This document shows, piece after piece, positions 1 to 9,342 of a stretch of 64,000 bases of DNA (its first letter is position 1; the number at the start of each line of letters is the position of its first letter). The stretch covers positions 1 through 64,000 of the forward strand of contig NZ_JASLGE010000027.1 in assembly GCF_030150285.1 (NCBI RefSeq), in the 5' to 3' direction. Under the pieces are notes generated by a model. The model saw nothing but the letters and a program-made list of their open reading frames with translations. It ran no database searches and was not told where the DNA came from. The position numbers and the translations under genes were made by a program. Source of the DNA: Pseudomonas sp. GTDB lineage: Bacteria > Pseudomonadota > Gammaproteobacteria > Pseudomonadales > Pseudomonadaceae.

Positions 1-144
1 TTTTTTGTGTGGGCGGGCGTTATTGCCCAACACCACCCCCCCTTGCGCCCCGCGGGTGCCGTCCGTTTGGCGCTCTATTTTGTTATAATAAAATTAGGGG
101 CCCAATGCCCGGGTCCACCGACTGCTCCTGCAAGGATTCCAGCG
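1..144. other. Intergenic edge with an A+T-rich near-palindrome
   Basis: No gene is supported here. An A+T-rich island at 77-94 forms an 18-base near-palindrome (ATTTTGTTATAATAAAAT, one mismatched pair) that includes a perfect -10-like TATAAT at 84-89. I see no good -35 at 16-18 bases on either strand, so promoter function is unproven. The flanks are G- and C-run rich. Confidence 0.4.
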
Positions 145-1536
145 TTACGAGTGCGCCAGCTCACCATGATCGTCTTCAGCCAAGATGGCTTTGTCGGTCT
201 CTTGCATGATCTGGCTGGTCACGGTGCCCGCCACCATCGCGCCGCTGACGTTTAGCGCTGTACGGCCCATGTCGATCAACGGTTCTACCGAAATCAGCAG
301 TGCCACCAACGCCACCGGCAAGCCCATCGCGGGCAGGACGATCAAGGCCGCGAAGGTTGCGCCGCCGCCTACACCTGCCACACCGGCCGAACTCAGGGTC
401 ACAATGGCCACCAGCGTGGCGATCCATACCGGGTCCAGCGGGTTGATGCCCACGGTCGGGGCAACCATCACCGCCAACATGGCCGGGTACAGGCCGGCGC
501 AACCGTTCTGGCCAATCGTTGCACCAAACGAGGCAGCAAAGCTGGCGATGGACGAGGGAATGCCCAAGCGACGGGTTTGCGCTTCAATGCTCAGCGGAAT
601 GCTCGCCGCGCTGGAGCGGCTGGTGAAGGCAAAGGTCAGCACCGGCCACACCTTGCGGAAAAAACGCAGCGGGTTAATGCCTGATGCCGACACGATCACG
701 CCGTGAATCACAAACATCAGCGCCAGGCCGATGTAGGACACCACCACAAAACTGCCCAGTTTGATGATGTCTTGCAGGTTGGACATGGCCACGACTTTCG
801 TCATCAACGCTAACACGCCGTAAGGGGTCAGTTTCATGACCAGGCGTACCAGACGCATCACCCAGGCTTGCAGGGTGTCGATGGCGCTTAGCACTTTGCT
901 GCCTTTCTCTGGCTGGTCCTTGAGCAGTTGCAGCGCGGCAACCCCCAGGAAAGCGGCAAAAATCACCACGCTGATAATGGACGTCGGCTTGGCCCGGGCC
1001 AGGTCGGCAAACGGGTTTTGCGGAATAAACGACAGCAGCAGTTGCGGTACATTCAGGTCAGCGACCTTGCCCGCGTAGTCGCTCTGGATGATTTGCAGAC
1101 GGCTCATTTCAGCCGCGCCCGCCACCAGGCCATCGGCGGTCAGGCCGAACAGGTTGGTCAGGCCGATACCGATCAGCGCCGCGATGGCGGTGGTGAACAG
1201 CAGCGTGCCAATGGTCAGGAAGCTGATTTTGCCCAGCGACGCGGCGTTATGTAGGCGGGCTACAGCGCTGAGGATCGACGCAAAGACCAGCGGGATCACG
1301 ATCATTTGCAGCAACTGCACGTAGCCGCTGCCGACCAGGTCGAACCAGCCGATGGAGGCTTTGAGGGTTGCACTGTCGCTGCCGTAGATCAGGTGCAGCA
1401 CAAGGCCGAAGACCACGCCGACAACCAGGGCCAGCAGGACTTTTTTCGCCAGGCTCCACGCGGTGTGGCGGGTCAGCGACAGGCCGAACAGCAACGCGAG
1501 GAACACCAGCAGATTGAGGATCAGCGGGTAATTCAT
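145..1536 (-). CDS. tcyP: L-cystine / dicarboxylate-type sodium symporter (TcyP/YdjN-like)
   Basis: A 463-residue polytopic inner-membrane transporter of the dicarboxylate/amino acid:cation symporter (DAACS) family. The N-terminal helices, the serine-rich re-entrant stretch with SRSSAASIPLS (about residue 310), the IGQNGCAGLYPAML segment and the late LISVEPLIDMGRTALNV motif are characteristic. Length and the N-terminal MNYPLILNLLVF segment fit the cystine-importing TcyP/YdjN branch better than DctA. The start has a GGAG-type site (CTCGGAGCTTTC) just upstream. It is read leftward as a single gene and is separated from ilvD by REP elements and a terminator. Substrate is inferred from family; glutamate or dicarboxylate is possible. 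Confidence 0.82.
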   Translation of the reverse strand: MNYPLILNLLVFLALLFGLSLTRHTAWSLAKKVLLALVVGVVFGLVLHLIYGSDSATLKASIGWFDLVGSGYVQLLQMIVIPLVFASILSAVARLHNAASLGKISFLTIGTLLFTTAIAALIGIGLTNLFGLTADGLVAGAAEMSRLQIIQSDYAGKVADLNVPQLLLSFIPQNPFADLARAKPTSIISVVIFAAFLGVAALQLLKDQPEKGSKVLSAIDTLQAWVMRLVRLVMKLTPYGVLALMTKVVAMSNLQDIIKLGSFVVVSYIGLALMFVIHGVIVSASGINPLRFFRKVWPVLTFAFTSRSSAASIPLSIEAQTRRLGIPSSIASFAASFGATIGQNGCAGLYPAMLAVMVAPTVGINPLDPVWIATLVAIVTLSSAGVAGVGGGATFAALIVLPAMGLPVALVALLISVEPLIDMGRTALNVSGAMVAGTVTSQIMQETDKAILAEDDHGELAHS

Positions 1537-1677
1537 GAAAGCTCCGAGGGGGCGACGGGTAACCGTAAAGAGGGGTGACTATTTTCCGAACCGGAAATCC
1601 TAACAGGTTGATATACCCACAAATATACCGTTGTGGAATGAATACCTGCGTTTTGGTAATAAGCCGATGGCGTGTTC

Positions 1678-1749
1678 GGCCAGCGTGGTTTAAGGGGGCC
1701 CTTAGGTCAAAAGCCAGATCAAAAGATCACGAGCAAGCTCGTTCCTACA
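1678..1749 (+). repeat. Composite repeat, copy 1 (GGTTTAAG module plus REP half)
   Basis: A 72-base unit beginning GGCCAGCGTGGTTTAAG and ending in a REP half (GAGCAAGCTCGTTCCTACA). A closely matching copy occurs in inverse orientation at 42744-42815 and a diverged, rearranged one at 10254-10335. Confidence 0.75.
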
Positions 1750-1762
1750 AACTCTGCCATCC

Positions 1763-1802
1763 GTAGGAGCAGCCGGTCGACGCTCGATTGCTCGTTCCTA
1801 CA
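1763..1802. repeat. REP palindrome
   Basis: GTAGGAGCAGCCGGTCGACG is followed by CTCGATTGCTCGTTCCTACA. The outer arms are inverted. The same core recurs at 38063-38101. This is a typical Pseudomonas intergenic REP. Confidence 0.75.
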
Positions 1803-1811
1803 GGGCGGTAT

Positions 1812-1842
1812 AAAAAATCCCGGCGCGTGGCCGGGATTTTTT
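1812..1842 (-). terminator. Intrinsic terminator downstream of ilvD
   Basis: A perfect stem AATCCCGGC / GCCGGGATT (1816-1824 with 1830-1838) with a 5-base loop, flanked by an A-run on one side and a T-run on the other. It sits 16 bases after the ilvD stop and could work in both directions. Confidence 0.88.
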
Positions 1843-1857
1843 GTGTGGCGCGGTGGC

Positions 1858-3705
1858 TTATGGCACCAGTTTGTCCAGCAGCGCTTTGTCCCGTACCGCG
1901 CCTTTGTCGGCGCTGGTGGCCAGCAAGGCGTAGGCCTTGAGGGCGGTGGTGACTTTGCGCGGGCGCACTTCAACCGGCTTCCAGCCTTTCTTGTCTTGCT
2001 CGACCCGGCGCGCGGCCAGTTCTTCGTCGCTGACCAACAGGTTGATCGAGCGGTTCGGAATGTCGATCAGCACTTTGTCGCCGTCTTGCACCAGACCAAT
2101 GGCACCGCCGGAAGCCGCTTCCGGTGACGCATGGCCGATGGACAGGCCCGAGGTGCCGCCCGAGAAGCGGCCGTCGGTCAGCAAGGCGCAGGCTTTGCCC
2201 AGGCCCTTGGACTTCAGGTACGACGTCGGGTACAGCATTTCTTGCATGCCCGGGCCGCCCTTCGGGCCTTCGTAACGAATGATCACGATGTCGCCGGCCT
2301 GCACTTCGTCGGCCAGGATGCCGCGCACGGCGCTGTCCTGGCTTTCAAAGATTTTGGCGTTGCCTTCAAACACATGGATCGATTCGTCGACACCGGCGGT
2401 TTTCACCACGCAGCCGTCCAGCGCAATGTTGCCGTACAACACGGCCAGGCCGCCTTCTTGCGAGTACGCGTGTTCAACACTGCGGATGCAGCCGTTTTCG
2501 CGGTCGTCATCCAGGGTGTCCCAGCGGGTTGACTGGCTGAACGCGGTTTGCGTCGGGATACCGGCCGGGCCTGCACGGAAGAAGGTGTGCACGGCTTCGT
2601 CGTCAGTTTGGGTGATATCCCACTTGGCGATGCCTTCGGCCAAGGTTTTGCTGTGCACGGTCGGCAAGTCGGTGTGCAGCAAGCCGCCACGGGCCAGCGA
2701 GCCCAGAATAGAGAAGATACCGCCGGCGCGGTGCACGTCTTCCATGTGGTACTTCTGGATGTTCGGTGCCACTTTGCACAATTGCGGCACATGGCGCGAC
2801 AGGCGGTCGATATCTTTGAGGTCGAAGTCGATCTCGGCTTCTTGGGCGGCGGCCAGCAAGTGCAGGATGGTGTTGGTCGAGCCGCCCATGGCGATGTCCA
2901 GCGTCATGGCGTTTTCGAACGCCTTGAAGTTGGCGATGTTGCGCGGCAATACCGACTCGTCGTTCTCGACGAAGTACTGGCGGCACAGGTCGACGATAGT
3001 GCGGCCCGCCTGCAGGAACAGTTGCTCGCGGTCGCTGTGGGTGGCGAGGGTTGAACCGTTGCCCGGCAAGGCCAGGCCCAGGGCTTCGGTCAGGCAGTTC
3101 ATCGAGTTGGCGGTGAACATGCCGGAGCACGAACCGCAGGTCGGGCAAGCGCTGCGCTCGTACTCGGCAACCTTCTCGTCAGAAGCGCTGGAGTCGGCGG
3201 CGATGACCATGGCATCGACCAGGTCCAGACCGTGGCTGGCCAGCTTGGTCTTGCCCGCCTCCATCGGCCCGCCCGACACGAAAATCACCGGAATGTTGAG
3301 GCGCAACGCTGCCATCAGCATGCCAGGGGTGATTTTGTCGCAGTTGGAAATGCACACGATGGCGTCAGCGCAATGCGCGTTGACCATGTATTCAACCGAG
3401 TCAGCGATGATTTCGCGGCTCGGCAGCGAATACAGCATGCCGTCATGGCCCATGGCGATACCGTCGTCTACGGCAATGGTGTTGAATTCTTTGGCAACGC
3501 CGCCCGCGCGTTCGATTTCGCGAGCAACCAGTTGGCCCATGTCCTTGAGGTGGACGTGGCCCGGAACGAACTGGGTAAAAGAGTTGGCAATGGCGATGAT
3601 CGGCTTCTTGAAGTCGGCATCTTTCATCCCCGTGGCGCGCCACAACGCGCGGGCACCGGCCATGTTGCGGCCATGGGTGGAGGTTTTGGAACGATAGTCA
3701 GGCAT
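1858..3705 (-). CDS. ilvD: Dihydroxy-acid dehydratase
   Basis: A 615-residue enzyme that dehydrates 2,3-dihydroxy-isovalerate and 2,3-dihydroxy-3-methylvalerate in valine, isoleucine and CoA-precursor synthesis. Length matches the family. The Fe-S cysteines are visible in ISNCDKITPGM and CPTCGSCSGMFTANSMNCL, and the C-terminal DGRFSGGTSG.SIGH-type motif is intact. The start has GGAG 7 bases upstream. It is a single leftward gene with a strong terminator after the stop, in the position expected from Pseudomonas synteny. Confidence 0.97.
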   Translation of the reverse strand: MPDYRSKTSTHGRNMAGARALWRATGMKDADFKKPIIAIANSFTQFVPGHVHLKDMGQLVAREIERAGGVAKEFNTIAVDDGIAMGHDGMLYSLPSREIIADSVEYMVNAHCADAIVCISNCDKITPGMLMAALRLNIPVIFVSGGPMEAGKTKLASHGLDLVDAMVIAADSSASDEKVAEYERSACPTCGSCSGMFTANSMNCLTEALGLALPGNGSTLATHSDREQLFLQAGRTIVDLCRQYFVENDESVLPRNIANFKAFENAMTLDIAMGGSTNTILHLLAAAQEAEIDFDLKDIDRLSRHVPQLCKVAPNIQKYHMEDVHRAGGIFSILGSLARGGLLHTDLPTVHSKTLAEGIAKWDITQTDDEAVHTFFRAGPAGIPTQTAFSQSTRWDTLDDDRENGCIRSVEHAYSQEGGLAVLYGNIALDGCVVKTAGVDESIHVFEGNAKIFESQDSAVRGILADEVQAGDIVIIRYEGPKGGPGMQEMLYPTSYLKSKGLGKACALLTDGRFSGGTSGLSIGHASPEAASGGAIGLVQDGDKVLIDIPNRSINLLVSDEELAARRVEQDKKGWKPVEVRPRKVTTALKAYALLATSADKGAVRDKALLDKLVP

Positions 3706-3932
3706 GGAACAGCTCCGGGCGGCTAATCAGGTAAGAAACAGGGAAGTGAGCTTCTAATCGCTAGGGGATCACACAGAAAATGACTACGTACCCGCTAGGT
3801 GCCGTAAACGCTACGGGATCGCCGCGCGCCTGGGCCTGAGCTCATAAACCCGCCGGGGATGATTGGCGATGAATCAGCCGATTCTACACGGCTGGCGGTG
3901 GGAGGGAATGGTCCAAACCGTGAAGAGAGTAG
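3706..3932. other. ilvD upstream region
   Basis: A 227-base gap upstream of ilvD and downstream of the efflux gene. It should carry the ilvD promoter. I could not identify a convincing -35/-10 pair or a leader peptide rich in branched-chain codons. Confidence 0.4.
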
Positions 3933-5126
3933 CTACGGCAGGTGTACCCGCGCGCGGACTAACGCATTCAACCCGAGCCCGATGGCACTCAGGATCAAAA
4001 AGCACACGGCGAGAGCGCTGCTCAGGTGATCGTCGACCCGGTTGATCACCAGGCTGATCAGGCCGCCGCACATGAAAATCAGCAGGCTGCCAGCCGAGGT
4101 CGATGTGCCCGCGAGTTGCGGGTAGAGGCTCATGGCTCGGGAGTTGGCAATGGGTCGGCAAATGGTGGTGCCCGCTGTGCAGATGACCATCGGAATCAGT
4201 ACCGTGGCAGCGGACACCCCCAATTGCCAGGACAGCCCCAGCATCACCAACCCGGACAGGGCAACCAGGCACAGGCCGGTATTGATTTGTGTATCGCTGG
4301 CAAGCTTACGATGCAGCACGCTGGCCATCACGCCGCCGAGGACATACGCCGCGCCGTACAGCAACATGACCCAAGCAAATGCGTATGCCGACAGATTCAG
4401 GTGTTCCATGAAAATCAGCGGCGACATCACGATAAACGAGAAGTGGCAGGCAAAGGCCAGGGCCGAAATCAGCCAGTAGCCGACGAAGCGAATATCAGAG
4501 AATAGCTGCCAATATCCGGCGAAAAACTGGCGGGCTGACGGTCGGTGGCGGCTGCGGGATTCGGGCAGCAAGTGCAAGGACCATGACCAGACCACAACCG
4601 ACAGGGCAATGAATACATAAAAGCTGCCTTGCCAACCCCAATACAGTTGCAGCCAGGTGCCTATCAGCGGTGAGCAGGAGATGAAAATCCCGCTGCCGGT
4701 GTTCATCCAGATCCGGATGCGCTCTAGCTCGCGCCCCGCGAATACGTCTTGAATCAGCGCCTGTGACAAGGCAAATGCGCCGCACCCCACGGCCTGGGTC
4801 ACACGGAAAACCAGAAACTCGGTGAAATCGCGGGCAAACAGACAGCCCATCGCGCCGGCGGTTGCAAGGGCAATGCCGGTCAGCAGCAGCCTTTTGCGGC
4901 CAAACATATCGGACAAAGGCCCGATCAGCAGCAGTGACACGGCAAGGCCGAGGGCGAAAATGCTGACAGACTGGGCGATGTCTGTAGGGGTGGTGCGAAA
5001 GTGGTTGGCCAAGGCCGAGAAGGAGGGTAGCACCACGTCCAGTGGGAAGACGGCGAGCAGCGTCATGCACATGAGCAAGGCAAGGGTCGCGCGAAGTTTT
5101 ACAGTTTTTCCAGAAGGCGGGCACAC
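3933..5126 (-). CDS. MFS drug-efflux transporter, Bcr/CflA-like
   Basis: A 397-residue, 12-helix major facilitator. The first helix FPLDVVLPSF, the loop motif GPLSDMFGRKRLLLTG (motif A) and the R...Q..GCGAFALSQALIQD segment place it near the Bcr/CflA/CmlA proton-antiport drug exporters of the inner membrane. The call uses a GTG start (VCPPSGK) with no good ribosome site; methionines at residues 19 and 21 are alternatives. A TTGACA on the same strand at 5143-5148 has no -10 at the right spacing. The substrate is unknown. Confidence 0.78.
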   Translation of the reverse strand: MCPPSGKTVKLRATLALLMCMTLLAVFPLDVVLPSFSALANHFRTTPTDIAQSVSIFALGLAVSLLLIGPLSDMFGRKRLLLTGIALATAGAMGCLFARDFTEFLVFRVTQAVGCGAFALSQALIQDVFAGRELERIRIWMNTGSGIFISCSPLIGTWLQLYWGWQGSFYVFIALSVVVWSWSLHLLPESRSRHRPSARQFFAGYWQLFSDIRFVGYWLISALAFACHFSFIVMSPLIFMEHLNLSAYAFAWVMLLYGAAYVLGGVMASVLHRKLASDTQINTGLCLVALSGLVMLGLSWQLGVSAATVLIPMVICTAGTTICRPIANSRAMSLYPQLAGTSTSAGSLLIFMCGGLISLVINRVDDHLSSALAVCFLILSAIGLGLNALVRARVHLP

Positions 5127-5341
5127 GGATGTATCCGGTTTTTGTCAAGACGAGCAGTGTTCTTCGTCAGTGCTGGTTTTACAACGAAGTCTCAAGTAGG
5201 CCGATACTTGAATTTCTGTAAGAAAAAACTTTTATCCTCGCTGTCGCTCTCTAGACCGGTCATGCCCGGTTTTACCTTCATTTCTGGGGCTGGCTACACT
5301 GGTTGCCACTGTGGCGAATGCTTTTCAAGTAAGGATTCTGA

Positions 5342-7027
5342 ATGCTAACCCTCAACCGTTCCGTGTATGGGTGTTTGGCCATTGGCCTGGCGCAAGGGCT
5401 TTTACTGTGGCTGGCGAGTGCCATGGCTGAGCCGGCGGTTAAACACGCGCTGGTGACCGCCGCACTGGTCGGTGGGATCAACCTGTTGCTGCTGGGTGAC
5501 AACGTACGTCAGCGAGGGGCCGTGGTGTTAGTCCTTGGCCTTACCGCGGTGATGACGGCGATCAGTGCCTGGGTGTATCAGGCGGGGAGTGAAAGCGGGC
5601 TTTTCAACAACTGGCTGATTGGCAGTTGGACCTGTTTTGCCGTCGTCATTGCCTACATTTGCACGGCGTTTATTTTGAGTTGGCCGACCCGCCAAGGGCG
5701 AGCGCCCCGCTATGAAGATTTGTTCCGGCATGCCTGGGACACGGTGTTTATCGTATTGCTGGGCTTGCTGCTGAATGCGGTGTTTTGGGCGTTGCTGCTG
5801 TTGTGGGGCGGTTTGTTCAAGATGCTCGGGATTGAGGCGCTGAATAAGCTGTTTTTCACCGATGGGTTTGTCTGTGTCAGCTCGGCGATGGTGTTTGCCC
5901 TGGGGCTGCACATGGGGCGCGATAACGACCGGGTCATCGGGATGTTGCGTGGAATATTACTCACACTGTGCCGCGTGTTACTGCCCTTCAGCGCAATGAT
6001 CGTCATTGTTTTTATTTGCGCGCTGCCGTTCACCGGGTTGGAGCCGATTTGGGGCACCGGCTATTCAACGCCGATTATGGTGTGCCTGGTGGCCGTCAAT
6101 CTGTTCTTTCTCAACGGCGTATTTCAGGACGGTCATCAGCGCAGCGGCTACCCGGTGTGGCTCGTGCGCGTGGTTGATCTGTGCCTGCTGTGTTTGCCGG
6201 TGCTGGTGGTGCTGGCCGGGTATTCGACCTGGTTACGGATTGAACAGTACGGCCTGACCCCAAGCCGTGTGTTGGCGATGCTGTTGGTTGGGGTGGTGTT
6301 GGCCCACAGTGTGGCGGCGGTCTGGGCAGTGCTTGCCTCGACATCAGGCTGGCTGAGCCGTTTGCGGGTGAGTAACCCGTGTATTGCACTGGCGTGCGTC
6401 GTGCTGTTGCTGGCGATTCATACGCCGTGGTTCAGCCCGTTGAAGATCAGTGCGCAGAATCAGGTGCAGCGGGTGCTCAGCGGTAAAACCCCGGCGCAGG
6501 CGTTTGATGCCTACACCTTGCGCTTTCGCTTGGGTGCCCCGGGCAAACAGGCGTTTGAGGCGTTGTTGGCACAGCTCGAGCAGGGTCAGGGGTTGTCCGA
6601 GCCTGCACGGGGTGTTTTGTTGAAGCGGCTTAAGGAAGTCGGCACCGCTGGCGACGAGAAAGCGTCGACGAGTCGGATGCTGGAGTGGATCGGCCCCGCC
6701 GTGACTGGCAGTGAGCAGTTCGAGGCGCTGGGCATGTCTGGCCACCTTTGCCGGTACCCGGGGTGCGCGATGTGGGCCGTCGACCTGGATCAGGACGGGC
6801 AGGAAGAAGTGCTGCAACTGCCCAAGCAGCCATGGCCTGGCCCGTTGTATTTCTTTAAGCGCAATGCTCAGGGCAAGTGGCTGCGTGAAGGCCAGTATGA
6901 AATCGACGGCAGCCCGTTGGCGTTGATCGACAACATTCGCGAAGGCAAGGTACAGAAGGTGAAGCCGCGTTATCAGTCGTTGCAGATAGGCGATGATGTG
7001 CTCAACCCGAGGGTGCAGCCAGAATGA
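5342..7027 (+). CDS. DUF4153 family integral membrane protein
   Basis: A 561-residue protein with about ten predicted membrane segments in the first 370 residues, including the conserved YGLTPSRVLAML stretch, followed by a soluble C-terminal domain (about 380-561) with an Asp-rich DLDQDGQEEVL segment that resembles a FG-GAP/EF-hand-like loop. It matches the DUF4153 family known in Pseudomonas; no biochemical role is established. It is monocistronic, oriented away from the MFS gene, and followed by a REP element. The start is the first ATG after an AAGGATT site. Confidence 0.7.
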   Translation: MLTLNRSVYGCLAIGLAQGLLLWLASAMAEPAVKHALVTAALVGGINLLLLGDNVRQRGAVVLVLGLTAVMTAISAWVYQAGSESGLFNNWLIGSWTCFAVVIAYICTAFILSWPTRQGRAPRYEDLFRHAWDTVFIVLLGLLLNAVFWALLLLWGGLFKMLGIEALNKLFFTDGFVCVSSAMVFALGLHMGRDNDRVIGMLRGILLTLCRVLLPFSAMIVIVFICALPFTGLEPIWGTGYSTPIMVCLVAVNLFFLNGVFQDGHQRSGYPVWLVRVVDLCLLCLPVLVVLAGYSTWLRIEQYGLTPSRVLAMLLVGVVLAHSVAAVWAVLASTSGWLSRLRVSNPCIALACVVLLLAIHTPWFSPLKISAQNQVQRVLSGKTPAQAFDAYTLRFRLGAPGKQAFEALLAQLEQGQGLSEPARGVLLKRLKEVGTAGDEKASTSRMLEWIGPAVTGSEQFEALGMSGHLCRYPGCAMWAVDLDQDGQEEVLQLPKQPWPGPLYFFKRNAQGKWLREGQYEIDGSPLALIDNIREGKVQKVKPRYQSLQIGDDVLNPRVQPE

Positions 7028-7029
7028 CG

Positions 7030-7118
7030 CTGTAGTCGCTGCCGCAGGCTGCGATGGGCTGCGAAGCAGTCCTCAAAGGCCCTTCGGGCCTTATCGCAGC
7101 TTTCGGCCGCGACTACAG
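7030..7118. repeat. REP-like long inverted repeat
   Basis: Outer arms CTGTAGTCGC (7030-7039) and GCGACTACAG (7109-7118) enclose a G+C-rich core with a further hairpin (AGGCCC TTCG GGCCT). It lies between two convergent genes and can fold as one long cruciform. Confidence 0.72.
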
Positions 7119-7131
7119 GTTTTATTGCGCC

Positions 7132-8328
7132 TTAGCTATTTGGCAGCAAGCGGCAGGTGATGCTCTTGATGTAGCGGGTTTCCGGGATCGCCGGGTGCAC
7201 CGGATGGTCCGGGCCCTGGCTGCCACGTTCCAGCAACTGGATGTTGCGGTCCAGGTGACGGGCGCTGGTCAGCAGGATGTTTTGCAGGTCATCTTCCGGC
7301 AGGTGCATCGAGCACGATGCGCTGACCAGAATGCCGTCTTTGGTAAGCAGGCGCATCGCTTGCTCGTTCAGGCGGCGGTAGGCACCTTCACCGTTTTTCA
7401 GGTCTTTTTTGCGCTTAATGAACGCCGGCGGGTCGGCCACGATCACGTCGAAACGCTCTTCGTTGGCTTTAAGCTCTTTCAGGGCTTCAAACACGTCACC
7501 TTCCAGGCAGGTGACGCGGTCAGCAAAACCGTTCAGTGCGGCGTTGCGCTCAACGCCGTCCAGGGCGAACGACGAGGCATCGACACACATCACTTCGCTG
7601 GCACCGAACGCAGCCGCTTGAATGCCCCAGCCGCCAATGTAGCTGTACAGGTCAAGCACACGCTTGCCCTTGGCGTAAGGTGCCAGGCGCGCGCGGTTCA
7701 TGCGGTGGTCATAGAACCAGCCGGTTTTTTGCCCGGCAATGACCGGGGCTTCGAATTTCACGCCATTTTCTTCCAGCGCGACCCACTCCGGTACCAGGCC
7801 GAAAACGGTTTCGACGTAACGCTCAAGGCCTTCGGCATCACGGGCCGCTGAGTCATTTTTGAACAGAATGCCGCTCGGTTTAACCACCTGCACCAGCGCC
7901 GCAATCACGTCAGCTTTGTGCTGTTCCATGGTCGCGGATGCCAGTTGAACCACCAGAATGTCGCCGAAACGGTCGACCACCAAACCGGGCAGCAAGTCAG
8001 AATCGCCGTACACCAGGCGGTAGAAGGGTTTGTCGAACAGGCGGTCGCGCAGCGACAGCGCCACGTTGAGGCGGTGAACCAAAAACGACTTGTCCAAGGG
8101 CACTTTAATGTCGCGTGACAGCAGGCGAGCGCAGATCAGGTTGTTCGGGCTCATGGCAACGATGCCCAGCGGTTTGCCGCCAGCCGTTTCCAGCACCGCT
8201 TGGTCGCCGGCCTTGAAGCCGTGCAATGGGGTGGTGGCTACATCGATTTCGTTGCTGTAGACCCACAAGTGGCCGGCGCGCAGGCGTCGATCGGCATTGG
8301 CTTTAAGGCGCAGGCTTGGCAGGGACAT
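7132..8328 (-). CDS. rlmI: 23S rRNA (cytosine-C5) methyltransferase, RlmI type
   Basis: A 398-residue class I SAM methyltransferase. It has an N-terminal PUA domain (RRLRAGHLWVYSNEID, about residues 14-30), a central EEHI-like domain, and a C-terminal Rossmann domain with LDLYSYIGGWGIQAA and the catalytic VADPPAF motif. E. coli RlmI makes m5C1962 in 23S rRNA. Synteny and length (396 in E. coli) support the orthology. It is a single leftward gene divergent from the HDOD-mutM pair. Confidence 0.88.
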   Translation of the reverse strand: MSLPSLRLKANADRRLRAGHLWVYSNEIDVATTPLHGFKAGDQAVLETAGGKPLGIVAMSPNNLICARLLSRDIKVPLDKSFLVHRLNVALSLRDRLFDKPFYRLVYGDSDLLPGLVVDRFGDILVVQLASATMEQHKADVIAALVQVVKPSGILFKNDSAARDAEGLERYVETVFGLVPEWVALEENGVKFEAPVIAGQKTGWFYDHRMNRARLAPYAKGKRVLDLYSYIGGWGIQAAAFGASEVMCVDASSFALDGVERNAALNGFADRVTCLEGDVFEALKELKANEERFDVIVADPPAFIKRKKDLKNGEGAYRRLNEQAMRLLTKDGILVSASCSMHLPEDDLQNILLTSARHLDRNIQLLERGSQGPDHPVHPAIPETRYIKSITCRLLPNS

Positions 8329-8475
8329 GACGTCGCTCCGGGTATTGAAAAGGGCGCGATTATAGCCTCAGACCGCCTCCGCAAGCGCAGTTGATTCGCG
8401 GTATTGCGTCGGATCGCGCATCCATTGCGTCAGATTTTTCCGCTAGAATCGCCGTCTATTCCAGAGTGTGTCGAT

Positions 8476-9342
8476 ATGCCCCCAGAGCTTTCATCCGAAC
8501 AAATCAGCCTGGCCCTGCAAGGCATTAGCGTGCCGCCGCAGCCGCAAATCATGGTGGATTTGCAGATGGAGCAGTACATGCCGGATCCGGACCTGGAGGT
8601 GATCGCCGGCTTGATCGCCCAAGACCCCGGCTTGTCGGGCGCGCTGCTGAAGATCGTCAATTCGCCGTATTACGGCCTGAGTAACAAGATTGCCTCTATT
8701 CGACGGGCGGTGACGTTGCTGGGCAGCCGCACGGTGGTCAACCTGATCAATGCCCAATCGATCAAGGGCGAGATGAGTGACGACACCATCGTGACGCTCA
8801 ACCGGTTCTGGGACACCGCTCAGGACGTGGCCATGACCAGTATGACGCTGGCCAAGCGCACCGGCGCTTTGCCCCCGGATGAAGCCTACGCCCTGGGGCT
8901 GTTTCACGATTGCGGCATTCCGTTGATGCTCAAGCGCTTTCCCAACTATATGCAGGTGCTGGAGCAGGGCTACGCCAATGCGGGGCCGGACCAACGTGTG
9001 GTTGACACGGAGAACCGCCGCTTCAACACCAACCATGCGGTGGTCGGTTATTACACGGCCAAGTCCTGGCGCTTGCCGGGGCACCTGACCGAGGCAATCG
9101 CCAACCACCACAATGCGCTGGCGATTTTCAATGACGACTCTTCACGCAACAGCCAGCTTAAAAACCTGCTGGCGGTGCTCAAGATGGCCGAGCATATTTG
9201 TGCGTCGTACAAGGTCTTGGGCAATGAGCGTGAAGACCACGAATGGAACAGCATTGGCCACCTGGTGCTGGATTACATTGACCTGTCCGAATACGACTTT
9301 GACAACCTCAAAGAAAGCGTTCGCGAGTTGGGGACTCACTAG
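8476..9342 (+). CDS. HDOD domain protein
   Basis: A 288-residue protein with an HDOD fold spanning most of its length: PPQPQIMVDLQ, LIAQDPGLSGALLKIVNSPYY and the ALGLFHDCGIPLM segment are diagnostic. HDOD proteins act in signalling or stress responses and usually lack the metal-dependent HD phosphohydrolase activity; some work with cyclic-di-GMP pathways. I chose the ATG at 8476 (MPPELSS) over an upstream TTG because the family starts here. The stop codon directly abuts the mutM start with no spacer, so translation is probably coupled. Confidence 0.85.
   Translation: MPPELSSEQISLALQGISVPPQPQIMVDLQMEQYMPDPDLEVIAGLIAQDPGLSGALLKIVNSPYYGLSNKIASIRRAVTLLGSRTVVNLINAQSIKGEMSDDTIVTLNRFWDTAQDVAMTSMTLAKRTGALPPDEAYALGLFHDCGIPLMLKRFPNYMQVLEQGYANAGPDQRVVDTENRRFNTNHAVVGYYTAKSWRLPGHLTEAIANHHNALAIFNDDSSRNSQLKNLLAVLKMAEHICASYKVLGNEREDHEWNSIGHLVLDYIDLSEYDFDNLKESVRELGTH

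Larger units (their letters stand above)
1537..1857. other. tcyP-ilvD intergenic region: repeats and terminator
   Basis: A 321-base gap with no gene. It contains the 5' region of tcyP (A+T-rich stretch around 1600-1660), a composite repeat (1678-1749), a second REP palindrome (1763-1802) and the hairpin terminator downstream of ilvD (1812-1842). Confidence 0.7.

Noticed and set aside
2279..3697. Long open frame (472 codons) on the plus strand opposite ilvD
   Set aside because: It is the antisense shadow of ilvD, produced by high G+C third positions; no family resemblance and no ribosome site.
5143..5148. TTGACA upstream of the MFS gene as its promoter
   Set aside because: No acceptable -10 at 15-19 bases, and a start there would place the transcript start inside the called gene.
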